Positions 34,242 through 45,337 of a stretch of 64,000 bases of DNA are shown here, in pieces (within the stretch, counting starts at the first letter, position 1; every line of letters starts with the position of its first letter). The notes beneath the pieces were generated by a model. It was not told where the DNA came from and searched no databases. It worked only from the letters and a program-made list of their open reading frames with translations. The DNA is from Symbiodinium natans (lineage: Eukaryota; Sar; Dinophyceae; Suessiales; Symbiodiniaceae). Location of the stretch: positions 1-64,000 of the forward strand of contig CAJNDS010000266.1 of assembly GCA_905221605.1 (NCBI GenBank), in the 5' to 3' direction. A program made the translations under genes and the position numbers.

Positions 34242-35417
34242 GCGCAAAGGGGCAGCACGAGATGTTTCTCAACATCTGTGCTGACTGTGGAGCAGAGCGT
34301 GGGGCGCCAAGGCATGGGGTCAGACTCGGATACCGAGATATTCAATTGGTTGGCTTTGGCTGCTCAGGTTGTTGGTGGGTTTGCGGTTCAGAAGACGATG
34401 TTTGCACCTGCACCGGACGAACTGTTGGGTGCGTCTCGCACACTGAGGGGAGTTGCCGTTCGATCTCAACTCGAACTTCGTCTGCGGCGTGCTCAGGAGT
34501 ACCATGGAGCACACCAAAAGAGCTTCTTTCGGACAGTCCGGCATTATGTGGCACGTGTTTTGCCATGTCCGCAGGGGCCAAAGACAGTTTCCTAAATCCC
34601 ACAATGTGCAGTAGACTCAGTAGACCTTGTGTGGTTAGGCACACACACGCGCACACCCGCCCCAGAGATGAGCAGCTCCTTGCCTCAAGGCACGCTTCTC
34701 ATAGTTTGTGAATGAGGGGGCAGCTGAGGGCTCAGGGTCCCAGACCCTCACCAAGGCGGTGACGCAGGCTTCGAGTGCCGCTCAGACATGCTCCACGAAA
34801 ATGTTCCTACCTCGGCGAAGTTTCTAATCCAGAGACAGCACTGAAATTTCAGGTCGACATTTTATCATACCCGGCACTGTTGAGCCCAAGCCTCGAAGAC
34901 GTGTTAAGGTGTGCGTGCAGTGTGGGCAGACAAGGCACCAAACCTGTGCCGTTTCGGGCTGCGTCTATTCGGCGTTAGGGGTTCGGGTGCTGTTTTGAGA
35001 CGTTCTGTCTACGGAGCCAATTTGCCCCGACCTGCTCCAGCAGCTTGAGCGATCCCCGTGCAGGATGTGCCCCTTCGAACTCCCAGACTTCGTTTGCGCC
35101 AACTGCGGTGGAACTGCTCCGAAAAGGCCTGGGCACCTGGCGAAAAGTCATCGGGGTTGGGTTGAAGCGTGCAGGCCTGCACAGTATCAAGAAATTGATA
35201 TGGGAAGTAAGGTAATCACGAAACGCATGCAGTTCGCAGCCTCACATGCTTTAATAGTATCTGTTTCTCATCAGTTCTATTAAGCCCCATATTCAAGGAT
35301 GAGCTGCCCCAGCAACACGCAAAGAACCGGATGGCGTATGAATTCGCATTCCTCGGCCTGTACAACACGTTCATGAGTCATGAGCAAAACAGACGTTTTA
35401 AGATAAGCACCACCTAG
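33389..35417 (+). CDS. Unknown protein with CxxC (zinc-binding-like) exons
   Basis: Exons by eye: 33389-33425 (ERTIFVLTQPPQ), 33526-33604 (VCTWCEQTRYLPFDLGEGFV, donor GTAAGT), 33762-34021 (SQRLSILQRRTRGHVVVQLP, LPISKWERKYPTMEP, donor GTAAGT), about 34290-34595 (DTEIFNWLALAAQVVGGFAV, HQKSFFRTVRHYVARV), about 34890-34978 (KVCVQCGQTRHQTCAVSGCV), 35064-35211 (CPFELPDFVCANCGGTAPKR, donor GTAATC) and 35298-35417 (QQHAKNRMAYEFAFLGLYNT, TAG stop). Junctions 33604/33762 and 35211/35298 agree in phase. Cys pairs in three exons suggest small zinc-binding folds. No family recognised. The fourth exon reaches a stop in its own frame, so two transcripts or an unseen donor are possible. Confidence 0.5.
34149..34238. 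repeat. Dinucleotide microsatellite (GT)45
   Basis: Ninety uninterrupted bases of GT after a T-rich tract, within an intron about 50 bp upstream of the exon starting near 34290. Length suggests strong polymorphism. Confidence 0.98.
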
Positions 35418-35511
35418 CAGCAGGTGCAAGAGCTTCAACGTGAAGAGTTGGGCCGTCAAAGAACCTGTGCTGTGAGACAGGGTTGACGTTCACTGGGGTT
35501 CCCGATGCAGG

Positions 35512-35589
35512 TTCGAGGAGATCGAGCTGCCTGAGGCCGCTTCGGGGTTCACGGGGTTCGAGGGCTTGAAAGGCTGGGGAGCCACATAA
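35512..35589 (+). CDS. Short coding exon
   Basis: After cgatgcag the frame reads FEEIELPEAASGFTGFEGLK, then GWGAT and TAA. It may be an alternative last exon of the preceding gene or the end of a small separate one. Confidence 0.4.
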   Translation, partial: FEEIELPEAASGFTGFEGLKGWGAT

Positions 35590-36044
35590 GTCTTGGGTGG
35601 GTGCTCAGCCTCCAAGCAGGGTCGGTGCAGGGCTCACACGTGTGGGGTCTGCTGATGTGACAACGTGCTCCATGGGGAAGCAACTTTACTTGCAAGTTAT
35701 CCAAGCAATTGCTCCTTTCCACACCCTCCCCATCAAGCCATTGTGCTCGTCACACCATCGAAACTAGTTCCCGTGTAATTTTAACGCTACGCGACCCGCC
35801 TCGACCCGGCCCAGCGCATCCGCGTGAGCATGGTGATTCCGCAGCGCCCAAGTCGTAAGGGTTGGGTTTAGGGTTTAGGGTTCCGGGTTATGGTTTATGG
35901 TTTTGGGGCTTAGAGTTGAGGGTCAGTTAAGGGTTGAGGGCTTAGGGCTCACGGTTTCGGGTTTGGGGTTTTTGGGTTTAGGGTTCAAGGTTCAAGGGTT
36001 CGGTGAAGGGGGCCAGGGGGGTGGGAAGGGGGCGGCCTGCTGTG

Positions 36045-36259
36045 CGGGGCTACAACTGCCCCTCTATTCCTGGCGAACCGTCCGCTTTCAGATTGTGGTC
36101 GCCCACGGCGGGGAACCCTTTCCAGGCAAAAAAAGGGGTCGACAATTGGCTTTGGGCCTGCCCTCACAACCTATACACCTTCGGCCCGAGGCCTCGGCGG
36201 ATTATGAACCGCTTGTTCGCTTCTCCCACCCTCACTTTTCCACCTTACTAATGCTGTAG
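36045..36259 (+). CDS. Coding exon, unrecognised
   Basis: About 70 codons ending in TAG: RTVRFQIVVAHGGEPFPGKK, ASADYEPLVRFSHPHFSTLL. It is preceded by an intron made of TTTAGGG/GGTTTAGGG derivatives (35860-36010). No family recognised. Confidence 0.4.
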
Positions 36260-37039
36260 AACCTTGAACTGGGCTCTGCTTGGCGGGCGCAACACTTCGC
36301 ACACTCGCTCGTTAAAAGACCCGTGCGCTCGCTTCACCATTCGATTTGCAAGGGCAGCCCACACCTGATTTCGAGGGACCTCTTAATGACTTTGTACTTG
36401 TTCTTACCGGTTTGAGGAAAGCTTTCTGGTGAAAATACAGAGAATGGGGGTTTTCCTTTCTAAAGCCAGAGGAAACAAAGGTTGTCCTATGAAGAAAAGC
36501 AGGAAACCGACGTTTTCTGATGAGAATACAGGAATGGGAGCAGATTCGCTGCTTAGTAGGCCCTTTCCCGGGAATTTGATTCCCATAAAGATAGAATCTC
36601 AAAGAGGCACCTTCCGAGGAGGAGCCGGATGACGGTCTGACCGCGGAACAGCGGGAGGTCCCATCCTTGACATGGCTTGGACCATGTTGGACCCTGTTCG
36701 GCTCAGGGTTTGCCAGCTGTCGGTTTCCTGGGTTCCTGGACCGTATGAACCCTGAACGCGACGGCTGTGGAGCTTGTCTGGAACGGGTTCAGGGCTTCTT
36801 TCTTACATAGATGTATAGGCCAGAAAAGCAATGCTGGGGGCCGCAGTGCCCCAGATGGCCCAGAAACATGTTCTGAATGTTGCCCCACGCTGCGCAACGG
36901 CTTGCGAAGCTGCTACAATCAGCCACTGACTCCATGCATTAAGAGCTGCCCAAACCCAGAGCCTACAAGAACCACAAACAAAGAACCTTCAACACAAAGT
37001 CGAGCCATGCAAGAAAACACAGTTCAACTTCCGAAAAAC

Positions 37040-37875
37040 TTCCGTCGGCCATGCCTTCCAAAGCTCTGGCGCTGCCTGGCGATGGGAAGCCGAAGACGGA
37101 GTTCCAGAAGCACGCCCTGGGCCCAGCCTGGGGGTGAAGCCGCCTGCTTTCACGCTTGGGGGATGCCAACGGGGGTAGGTTCAGGGGCCTCATGTTCCAT
37201 CACCAGGGTGTGCAAGAAGTCGGCGCTGAGTTGACAGCCATGCTTCGTAGGTGTGTGGTTCAATGTGCGAGTGCCACGTCTACCGGCTCTGCGATCTGCC
37301 CACTTGCGCTGAGCCGAAGAAAATCTGGCACGAGACAAACGTCGAAGCGCTTACAACCCGACTGGACACACCATGTCCTACTCGGGCCTGACGCTTCGGG
37401 ACACTTCGATTGCCAAATGGGTTCTTCTGTTATTCCTAGCCTTTCACGAACACTTTTCACCTTCTAGCAAGCTGAGTCAGGCGAAGAAGCTTCTGGACAA
37501 GCATTGCAAAATCGACGTCAACGACGAATGGCAGCCGGTAGATGCATCTTGGGCTGGCATATTAGCGCTTGCGATCTTGAAGCGGTTGCTTGGCTAGGAT
37601 CGGATGTGATTGGGTGTCACCTGGCTGAGCTTGCAATGCTTGCAGAAACATCCCTTTGTCTTGCGTTGCCTTTCTGGTTCTCCCAGTTCTGCTTGGCAGC
37701 TGGCCTTCCTCAAGTCAGCTTATGAGGCTCCCCGCATACACCGTACGCTGAGGACCAGAAAATCGCGCAGCTGCGCGGCATCCTCTCCGCGCTGCACGAG
37801 GTCGGGCCGAACCGTGGGACGTGCCCAGAGTCACAAGGATGTGAGGTCTACGGCAAGCTAGGGTTGGCTTCCGTG
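37040..37875 (+). CDS. Three exons upstream of the DUF4200 gene, unrecognised
   Basis: About 37040-37138 reads MPSKALALPGDGKPKTEFQK to TGA. About 37463-37597 reads LSQAKKLLDKHCKIDVNDEW and SWAGILALAILKRLLG to TAG. About 37727-37875 reads AEDQKIAQLRGILSALHEVG, then CEVYGKLGLAS, with a GTAAAG donor. The last may be the 5' part of the next gene. The others are good coding sequence without recognised domains. Confidence 0.45.
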
Positions 37876-37913
37876 TAAAGTCCCTAAAGTCTGCCAGGTA
37901 ATTTATGGTGGCC

Positions 37914-37933
37914 GGGGGGGGGGGGGGGGGGGG
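37914..37933. repeat. G20 homopolymer before an acceptor
   Basis: Twenty G residues 34 bp upstream of the exon at 37968. Comparable runs: G at 9858-9869 and about 46421-46447; C at 39495-39512, 39515-39529, 40227-40240, 58675-58691 and 62651-62664; G at 40474-40486. Nearly all lie in introns close to an acceptor. Confidence 0.9.
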
Positions 37934-37967
37934 TTCGCACCTTTTACTTAGATCTCGCCCTTTGCAG

Positions 37968-40900
37968 GGCCCTGAACTTGAAGACCCTGAGCTCTGGCAC
38001 GAAGCCTTGTCTAAGCGTAAGCTCAGCCGTGCGCCTGAAGCGCAAGAGGGCCTAGGCATAGGAAGCACGACGCCCTTGCCCAAGAAGACCCTTCGCTTCC
38101 AAATAAGCCCCAAGCCCCAACCCCTCAAACTGCAGGAGAACCAGTCGACCCAGCTCCTAAAGGTTGAGAGCGAGGCAGAGCCGTGACGGAGTCTTCTTCT
38201 CTGCAGGTTTCGAGGTGTTTTGCAGAGGTTTATCAGCGGGTTTTCAATGGTGGGCTTAGTTGGGGGGTGGGTTTGCGGGGGGCTGGGGCATTGGGAGTTG
38301 TGAAGAATCGATGTAGGGCCTAGCCCACGAGCAGGTTGCCCATCAGATTGAGCAAGCAGCAGCCCCTTCAAATCAAACCCTGATCCCCAAGCTGCAACCC
38401 CTCCTGGAATCCTAAAGCCCTAAAGCCCGAAATGGCTCACACAGCCTCCCCAGCAAAGCCAGGATCGCGAAGCGCAGGCCGCCCTAAAGGCCGGAGCTTT
38501 CGTTGTTTTTTTTCTATGAAGCCTGCCTTTAGCAGAGGCAGACATCGAGTCTGCAGGTTCGCCTCGCTTTCCTACAAAGCTCTCTTCTTCTCCCTTGGGG
38601 ATGGTTTGGGTTGTCCAGGAGAGTCGGCTTCAGGTAGATCTTGAAGCTTTGGGTTTTCTGTGCCCCAGGGGCACCTCGAGACCTCGTCGCATAAAGTGAG
38701 GCACAGGACCACGCGTCCGGTTCTCGTGCCCGCCCACCATCCAGGCCACACGGAAGAGCGTTGAGACTCGACTCGCCTTTTGCAAGGCAGGGGTCCTCCT
38801 TTGTTCCGTCCATGGCTGGGAGTTGAGCCTGAAGGGGGTTTACAAGTTGCTTAGAGACAATGACCTCCTGGGCCCTTTGTACCTGGGCAGGAGAAAGAGA
38901 TGATGTTCAAGAAAAAGCAGGATGAGTTGCGACGCCATGTGCTGGACAATCAGACGCTCGGTACGCAGAGCTGTGCCCCTCAAGCCTCTGAACGCTCCAA
39001 GCTTCTGATGACTTGAGGTTCGGATTTCAAATGTTTCAAAGCACCCAAACTCTGAATGAAAGCAGCATAGCTCATCCTGCCAACCAGGAAGTCATTGCAA
39101 GATCTCGAGTCGCAGATCGAGAAAAGCGCCAGCCCCAGCTTATGCTATTGGGTACATAGGCAAAGATCGGAATGAAGAAAGGTTCACTCCTGCAACCAGA
39201 GGTTCGCTCCCGCAACCAACTTTCCTGCAGAGACGACACGCGTTTATTTTCCTTGAGGCATCTCTTTCACTTGCTTCACAGTGGATGCCCAACGCCTGGT
39301 TCCTTTAAGCTATCGAGACAACCCCACGCCCTAGGCTACCCAACCATATCAAGATCACAGATTTCAGAGTGTTCCTATAAGTTAGAGCAGCCGAGGGTAT
39401 ATTTATCGGGAGTTCCACTGCGTAGCTTGACCCTAGAAAGCCCGGAACATGGGGCCGATGCCAGCTCCTGAACCCCCTAACCCTAAATCCTGAACCCCCC
39501 CCCCCCCCCCCCAACCCCCCCCCCCCCCCAAATTTGCAACCCGAAATCAGGATCTGCAAGCCGTCCCTCCGCCCAGGTGAGCGCAAGGCGCATGACGAGC
39601 AGGCCCAGAGCCGGCGCTACTCGGCTTTGGTCTTGAGCAGTGGCTTTTGGTTTTGGGGGAGGGGGGTTCTCTATTTGGGGGGATTTCTATAGTAAGGATT
39701 TGTTGTAAATTTACTGATTGGTCCTCTGTATCGGCTTTCAGGGCACTGCCGTCTGCGGTTGCTTTTTTTGTCTTGCGTGTCTTAAAGGTGTGGGGCTTTG
39801 GGGCTTTCGGACACCCGTCACCCAAGAGTACCCGAGAAAGCCCCAGAAGGTTTGGAGGGGGAGATCAGGGCCCTGGAGCGAGAGCTGCAGGAGAAGGCCC
39901 AACAAAAACTTGAAAGATCTGAGTTCCGGGTTTGGGGTTTGGGGGATTTTGGGCCTTGGGGGGTTTAGAGGCTTAGACTTTGCTTAGGATGGCTGTTCAA
40001 GATCCTGGTTGCAGGGTTCATGGAGGGCTCTGGATCCAGTGGTTGATGAACGCCTAGCCCGAGCGCCCCGTGGACAACTTGTCTTTGAATGACTTCCCTG
40101 GACCCCAACCAAACACTGGGGCGACCTTGCTGAAGCCGACGGGCCAATTGTCTTAGCCGTTGCAGAGGCTTCTCAATGAGGATCTCGCAGTGAGGGTTAG
40201 TACTTGGCGGAGAAGTGCTGGAATCCCCCCCCCCCCCCCCGCCGCGCTGCACCAGGAACAGCAGCGCGACACGGAGCAGGCGAAAATCGGGAAGATGGCA
40301 CCTCGGCCAAGGGCATCCCCCCGACTCCCAAAAAGCATAGCATAGCATAGCATAGCTTCCTGAGAGCGCCTTACGATTTTGGGCAGTGAGCGGGCCCTTA
40401 CCCGGCTGAAGATGTCAGGGCAACTCTTCGTATGCAAGGCTTCACTCGGGCCCCAGGCTTTGGTTTATGTGTGGGGGGGGGGGGGCAATTTGCAGCACCG
40501 TTAGGCTCAGTACAAGAACTTCCTTGAGCACGTGATCCACGAGAGCCAGGAAGAGTTTGGAGACGACATCGAGGCTGGGGCCCCTGAAGGTCGAAAAGAG
40601 TATGTGAACCACTGCGCTCATACGCTGTAAGTTTCGTAGTTTAGTATGAGGCGATGCGCTCATTGAGGCGTGTTTTCCACAATCTGGGGCCGATGTATGA
40701 AAGCGAGCAAGGTCCTGATGAATCGCCACCTCACGCTGGAAGGGGGCAGTCAGGAGCTTTTATTGGCTTAAGCGGGACGCCGCTCTGCGCATCTCTGTGT
40801 ATCTCTGCGTAGCATCTCCAGTATGGTTTTGTGCCTGTTTTCTCAGCGACAAGCAAGGTTCCTGAATCTCGCTCTTAACTCTGTCCAGAGGAGCTGACCC

Positions 40901-42180
40901 AAGCAAATGACGACCTCTCCATGCGCCTGGATCGTGAGAGGGAAGAATGCGCCCGTGTGCAGACGAAACTGTGCCTCGGCTCCAAGCTCACCAAACCCGT
41001 AACTGGGGGCCCAAACGTCCCCACAGTCACCTCTTTGAGGACAGCCACGAAACCCCACATCTTTCTTTCCACATCTTTCCACCCTTCAACGACATGTAGT
41101 GAAGCAAAATGCCGAGCCTTTCTCAATGCAGGTGGGTGTGCTGATAGTTGGTTCATTGTTGATTGCCAGGGGAGCCAGACTCCCGAAGATGTTTCCTTCT
41201 CAGGCAGAATGAGCACCTCGCCATCAGCAGCCAGTTGCACAAATGTCAGGCACGTTGCTCCCGGCATTCAGTTGGAGCCTGCAATATCCTGCAATCTGCT
41301 TTAGTGTTGCGCTGCTCTGCTGGCTCCCTGCACACCTTCCGACATGCTTTGCAGGTGGCGCTCGAACACCATCTCGGGGAGAGCCAGGCGGGGATTGGGG
41401 GCCTCCATCAAGACCCAAAGTCCCCAACACCGACACGGGAGAGCCCTAGACCCAAAGCACCCTGACAATCTGTCCTCACCTGTATTGTACCTGCATTATT
41501 CAACCCTGAAGCCAAGCACTCGCAGGAGTTGGAGGGGCGGCTGAACCGCGCTCTGGAGGAGAAGGAGCTGAAGGAGAGCCAGGCTGCGCTCAATTGGTGC
41601 GACTCTGTTGGATCACGTTTGGGCTTGGGGGGCGGCCTTTTGCAAATTTTGGGGATGAAAAGCAGGCCCCAAGCCCTCAGCAACCCCAGCCCCGAAAGCG
41701 CAGGTGGGGGTCATCTCCATGGCTATCGAGCAGCTCTTCTCCCGCACGGTGAACTCGTGCAGGCTTCCTCAGCGGAAGAAGGCCCAGAGTGCTTGAAAAG
41801 GGTTGCCCGATGGCTTAAGTCTTCCGGGCTTTGAGAGCCTTGCTGGAATGCGGCCCATGATATCAGCATCACTTCAGCATCCTTTTCCCTCCAAATCCCC
41901 ATCACCTCCCAAGGCCCAAAGACCATCAAAGACCCCAGAGTGCCCCTTGCGCTTCAGGCGATGCTTGTCTGTGCCTCAGATTCCCACACGCGATTTCCCA
42001 CGCGAGTCGAGAGGGCTCACAGCGGCTGAGGATGCAACAGACGTGAAATTTGCCCCTGTCCGGGGTGACAAGAGCGATGTGCGGTTGGAAGAGATGTTCA
42101 AGCAGATCATCGAGCGAGTGGAAGATCTGCAGGAGAGCCTTACAGTGCTTTTTCGGATCCCTGACGCCTTCAGCGGTTGA
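37968..42180 (+). CDS. DUF4200-family coiled-coil protein (CCDC42/CFAP73-like, axonemal)
   Basis: About fourteen short exons encode one long coiled coil: 37968-38016 (ELEDPELWHEALSK), about 38324-38360 (AHEQVAHQIEQ), 38891-38960 (EKEMMFKKKQDELRRHVLDN, donor GTACGC), about 39094-39150 (KSLQDLESQIEKSAS), 39577-39630 (ERKAHDEQAQSRRYSALVL), about 39850-39929 (GEIRALERELQEKAQQKLER), 40166-40189 (micro-exon RLLNEDLA), 40256-about 40300 (EQQRDTEQAKIGKM), 40511-40603 (YKNFLEHVIHESQEEFGDDI), 40891-40998 (ELTQANDDLSMRLDREREEC), 41208-41249, 41355-41391, 41526-41582 and 41704-about 41793 (ISMAIEQLFSRTVNS), then 42023-42180 (LEEMFKQIIERVEDLQESL, stop). The order YxxFLExV, then a spacer, then LTxANxDL, then ISMAIxxLF follows DUF4200 proteins, which dock inner dynein arms or sperm/flagellar structures. 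Several junctions keep phase 0 only with GC donors. The start codon is not found. Confidence 0.7.
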
Positions 42181-42370
42181 GGGCTTACGGTTTAGGACCC
42201 CGGGACGGTGAATTGTCGTGGGGTGCAGTGGCGTGTATCAGCGTACAGGAGATGCACAGCACCGTCCAGCTGGGTCGGGAGAAGCCGAGGGAGGCGCAGT
42301 TTGTTGCCAGTCATCTCGCGAACAGAGTTTGGGATGGGCGTTCGGTTGCTGCTTTAGCATCTCCGTTGCA

Positions 42371-42960
42371 GGAAGCGGCTCTCTTCGATGAGAGGGGGTT
42401 CATGGAGCGTGTGACGTTCCAGTACCATCGAGGCGCAGAAACTGGAGAGCCAGACTTTCGTGGGAGTTTTGGGGGGAACGCTCCTGCAAGTTGTTTCAGC
42501 CGGCGCTACGTGGGCCCTGTTGCTAAGGACGTCAGATAGTGCAACTGTTAATGCTGTTAATGGATGTCGGCTGTATATTGTATATAGCGTCTATACGGTC
42601 GGGGGGCGTCCATTGGAGAAACAATCCAAGGCCTTGACCCTCGGAACCTCGGAATTTCGGAACCCCTAGTCGGGCCCTTGCACCTGCAGACGGCAGGTGA
42701 AGATGACGTCAGACGAAGGCCCCAGGGGCCAAGTTGTGTGCATCCATGGGTCCATGGGTTCAGGCAGCGGTCTGAAAGGTTCAAGCAGGTTTCTTATTGA
42801 AACCCGAATATACCCCACTGAAACCCAATCCCTCAATTCTAAAATCCCAAGCCCAAAGCCCCCTCCTTGCCCCGAGCCCTACGCCCGAAACAGGGGCACC
42901 GGCAGCGACGAGAACCACGAGTCGCTCACGCTGGGCCTTGGGGCAGGTAGCAGCACCCTC
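42371..42960 (+). CDS. Exons after the DUF4200 stop, unrecognised
   Basis: 42371-about 42445 follows cgttgcag and reads EAALFDERGFMERVTFQYHR. An alternative frame from gttccag gives IEAQKLESQ. About 42688-42790 reads MTSDEGPRGQVVCIHGSMGS. About 42893-42945 follows cgaaacag and reads GTGSDENHESLTLGLG. The - strand has a 125-codon proline/glutamine-rich frame over 42781-43158 that I cannot fully exclude. No family recognised. Confidence 0.35.
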
Positions 42961-43560
42961 AAGGGGAGGCTGGGGGCCCCAGATTTGTTGAGGTGGTTTG
43001 TTGGAATCTTGTTGAGGGTAGCCCGGATAGGCAGCCGACCCCAAATGCTGTGAAGGGAAGGGCAAGGCTATGTTGGCCCCTCCCGCAACCAAAAGGCTCA
43101 TCGGCGAAGCAGCCTGCTGGCTCTGAGGCATACCGACCCCAACCTTAGTGGGGGCCACAGTGGCGGGAAGCTCAGCGCCCGCTGTGCAACGCCTTCCCGC
43201 GACTCGAGGGTTCGGAGGGGATTAAGGAAGCTTCGGTGGGTCTCAGTTCTGTGAGTTCCATTGCTGCCTTCGAGGCTCCAACAAGTCGTGATGCAAGGCC
43301 GCTGGCTGCAGCTTGCCTGTGTTTGAGTACCCTTGCTCTAAGTTGGGCTGAGTTCTGTAGGCTAGAAGGTACCTGGAATCATGTCTCCGTTCTTCATCCA
43401 CTGAGCAGTGGCTTCTTGCCAGCCCCTGGCCTGGAGGCAACTTCCAGCTGTCAAAGAAGGATGGCGAAGTGTTTCACCGCGGGATCCGACTCAGAAAGCA
43501 TGTTCTCAATCATTTTCCTCAGCCCAGCAAGCTTGGAGCTCCCGCTCACCCAAACCAGCG

Positions 43561-44160
43561 ATGCTAACGACAGGAGTCGAAGGAAGCTGTTGGAGTGTGC
43601 TATTGCTATTCATAGGACTCGTAGGATGTCAACAGCACTTGGCATCAGCACTTGGACCGTTCTCGTCTTCCTTCGATCCTGCCCACGCAAGCCCAGTGCT
43701 GTCGACCAGTCGCACGGCTTATGCGCCAATCAGTAAGGGCCCTCGTCCTCAAAAGCATAGCAAGCGACCCCGATCATGTTCGCAGGCGCAGCGCAGGTGC
43801 GCATTCCCGTTGCGTAGGCATGCGAAGACAGTACTGCAAGCGATGGCGAATTCGAAAAAGGCGCGGCGCAGCCAGTTATATTCTCGGGACCGTCAACATG
43901 GGGCTTCCTTTCAATACGGGACTGGTGCTTGTTTGCGTAAGCGCGTCCCGTCCGAGGCCTATCGCAAGGAGAATGAGCGAACTCAGCTGCTGTGGAAGAC
44001 TCTGATTCAGGCCTGCATGCGAGTGGGGTTAATCCCAAACATGAAATCAGGAACCCCTAGCGAAACAGCCCAAATCCTTCAAGTGTTGAGGGTCCAGGGA
44101 CGCATGGACCCTAAATCCTCGGAAGAGACTCGGCAGATAAGGATCGTTCTACTACGGTAG
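43561..44160 (+). CDS. Possible intronless ORF with signal-peptide-like start, or spliced fragments
   Basis: ATG at 43561 opens 199 codons to TAG. The first residues (MLTTGVEGSCWSVLLLFIGL, then VGCQQHLASA) look like a cleavable signal or anchor. The C-terminal third is helical and charged (YRKENERTQLLWKTLIQACM). The same frame is open upstream to 43408. Against an intronless gene: a second frame from an acceptor at 43830 ends exactly at a GTAAGC donor (43934) and reads SYILGTVNMGLPFNTGLVLV. One of the two is an artefact. No domain recognised. Confidence 0.35.
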   Translation: MLTTGVEGSCWSVLLLFIGLVGCQQHLASALGPFSSSFDPAHASPVLSTSRTAYAPISKGPRPQKHSKRPRSCSQAQRRCAFPLRRHAKTVLQAMANSKKARRSQLYSRDRQHGASFQYGTGACLRKRVPSEAYRKENERTQLLWKTLIQACMRVGLIPNMKSGTPSETAQILQVLRVQGRMDPKSSEETRQIRIVLLR

Positions 44161-44199
44161 CTGCAGCCCCAAGCTAGGCTTCTGGATAGTGCGCCGGGG

Positions 44200-44522
44200 A
44201 TGTTTGGATTCGGCTTTCGTGGCATCGCAAACTCAGCTACGATGCTGTTCAAGATGGGCAAACTACGCCCGCAACGTATGCTTCCTGGCACAGGGGCTTT
44301 CCCCGACGCAAGCCGCCGAGATGTTCAGAAAACAGGCTCGGTGGGGGCAGGTGCCCAAGATGTCAAGTTGCTGCTCTGGAGTTCGGCTGCCCCATGGTCA
44401 TGATTGCGCAAGGGCAAATTGAGTAATATAGAGTATAATTTAAAGTCCCAAAGAATCCTCGTTTCCGCCAGGACCACGAGCCTCCAACTGAGCAAGAGTT
44501 GATGGACTTGCCGCAGGCTTAG
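44200..44522 (+). CDS. Coding blocks, unrecognised
   Basis: 44200-44403 reads FGFGFRGIANSATMLFKMGK, then DVKLLLWSSAAPWS and a stop. 44472-44522 follows ttccgccag and reads DHEPPTEQELMDLPQA and TAG, a convincing acidic C-terminus. Joins not proven. Confidence 0.35.
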
Positions 44523-44800
44523 GGCGCCGTGTTTGGAGCAGCCGGCAAACATCTTTCTCAGGTTGCTCCCTCATCGTGAGATAGTTTTCGATGAAGTAGG
44601 CCCTGCTTTGTCTGACCTTGGTCAGCAGGGCTCGGGTCCAACCAGTACATGTGTTGGGAGCCGAAGCACCGTTGCCGAGGCGAACAAACACGCTGGCTCA
44701 CGTTCGCAAGAAGTCTGGGACCAAGAGTTCTCTGTGCGGCAGTTGAGTCCCCCTTGATCCGCTTCCATGGCTTACGGCCAGCAATGAAAAGTGTTTGACC

Positions 44801-45037
44801 ATGTTTGACCCGACGGCCAGGACGATGGGTCACCGGCAGATGATGAAGTCTGCACTCAAAAACAAGAACAAGGCCTCGTCTGCATTGGAGCCTTGTGAGT
44901 TGCCCGTATGCGTCGTGGAGTTGTGGCTTGCACCTCAGTCGGCCACGAAGCGGTTCTTGAACAACGAGCCACGGCTGCAACACAGAGGGCTCGGCACCTT
45001 AAAGCACACCAAACCTTGCAGTCAGGGTTTCCTATGA
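44801..45037 (+). CDS. Small ORF or first exon, unrecognised
   Basis: ATG at 44801 (MFDPTARTMGHRQMMKSALK, then CVVELWLAPQSATKRFLNNE) gives 78 codons to TGA. The composition is protein-like. The antisense frame of 141 codons at 44558-44983 is taken as a shadow. Confidence 0.4.
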   Translation: MFDPTARTMGHRQMMKSALKNKNKASSALEPCELPVCVVELWLAPQSATKRFLNNEPRLQHRGLGTLKHTKPCSQGFL

Positions 45038-45337
45038 TTGCATCTTCACCGCACTAAGGAGTTGGTCAGCGTGACCAAGAAAGACAAGTATGCCCGCTTC
45101 CTGGGCTCAGGGTTATTCAGGTCTCACGGTTTAGGGTCTACGGCTTCAGGGGTTGCGCGTCTTCGGGCGTCTTGGGTTTTGTAGGGTTGAGGGTGCGCCG
45201 CAAACGCAGTGAGCTGAAGCATACTTCTGAAGTTTAGGTCGTCTGATTAGACTGTTGACTTTTCTTGCATGAACGTGGAATCAACCCTCAGCCCTAAACC
45301 CGTTGAACCCCAACTCCAAACCCCAAAACATCCCGAC

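Noticed and set aside
37715-38371. 218-codon frame on the - strand
   Set aside because: It runs through the G20 homopolymer (polyproline) and is antisense to coiled-coil exons with GTAAGC/GTAAAG donors.
42781-43158. 125-codon Pro/Gln/Gly-rich frame on the - strand with an ATG
   Set aside because: It looks partly protein-like, but it is antisense to a + exon after cgaaacag and would be the only - strand gene. Kept only as a doubt.
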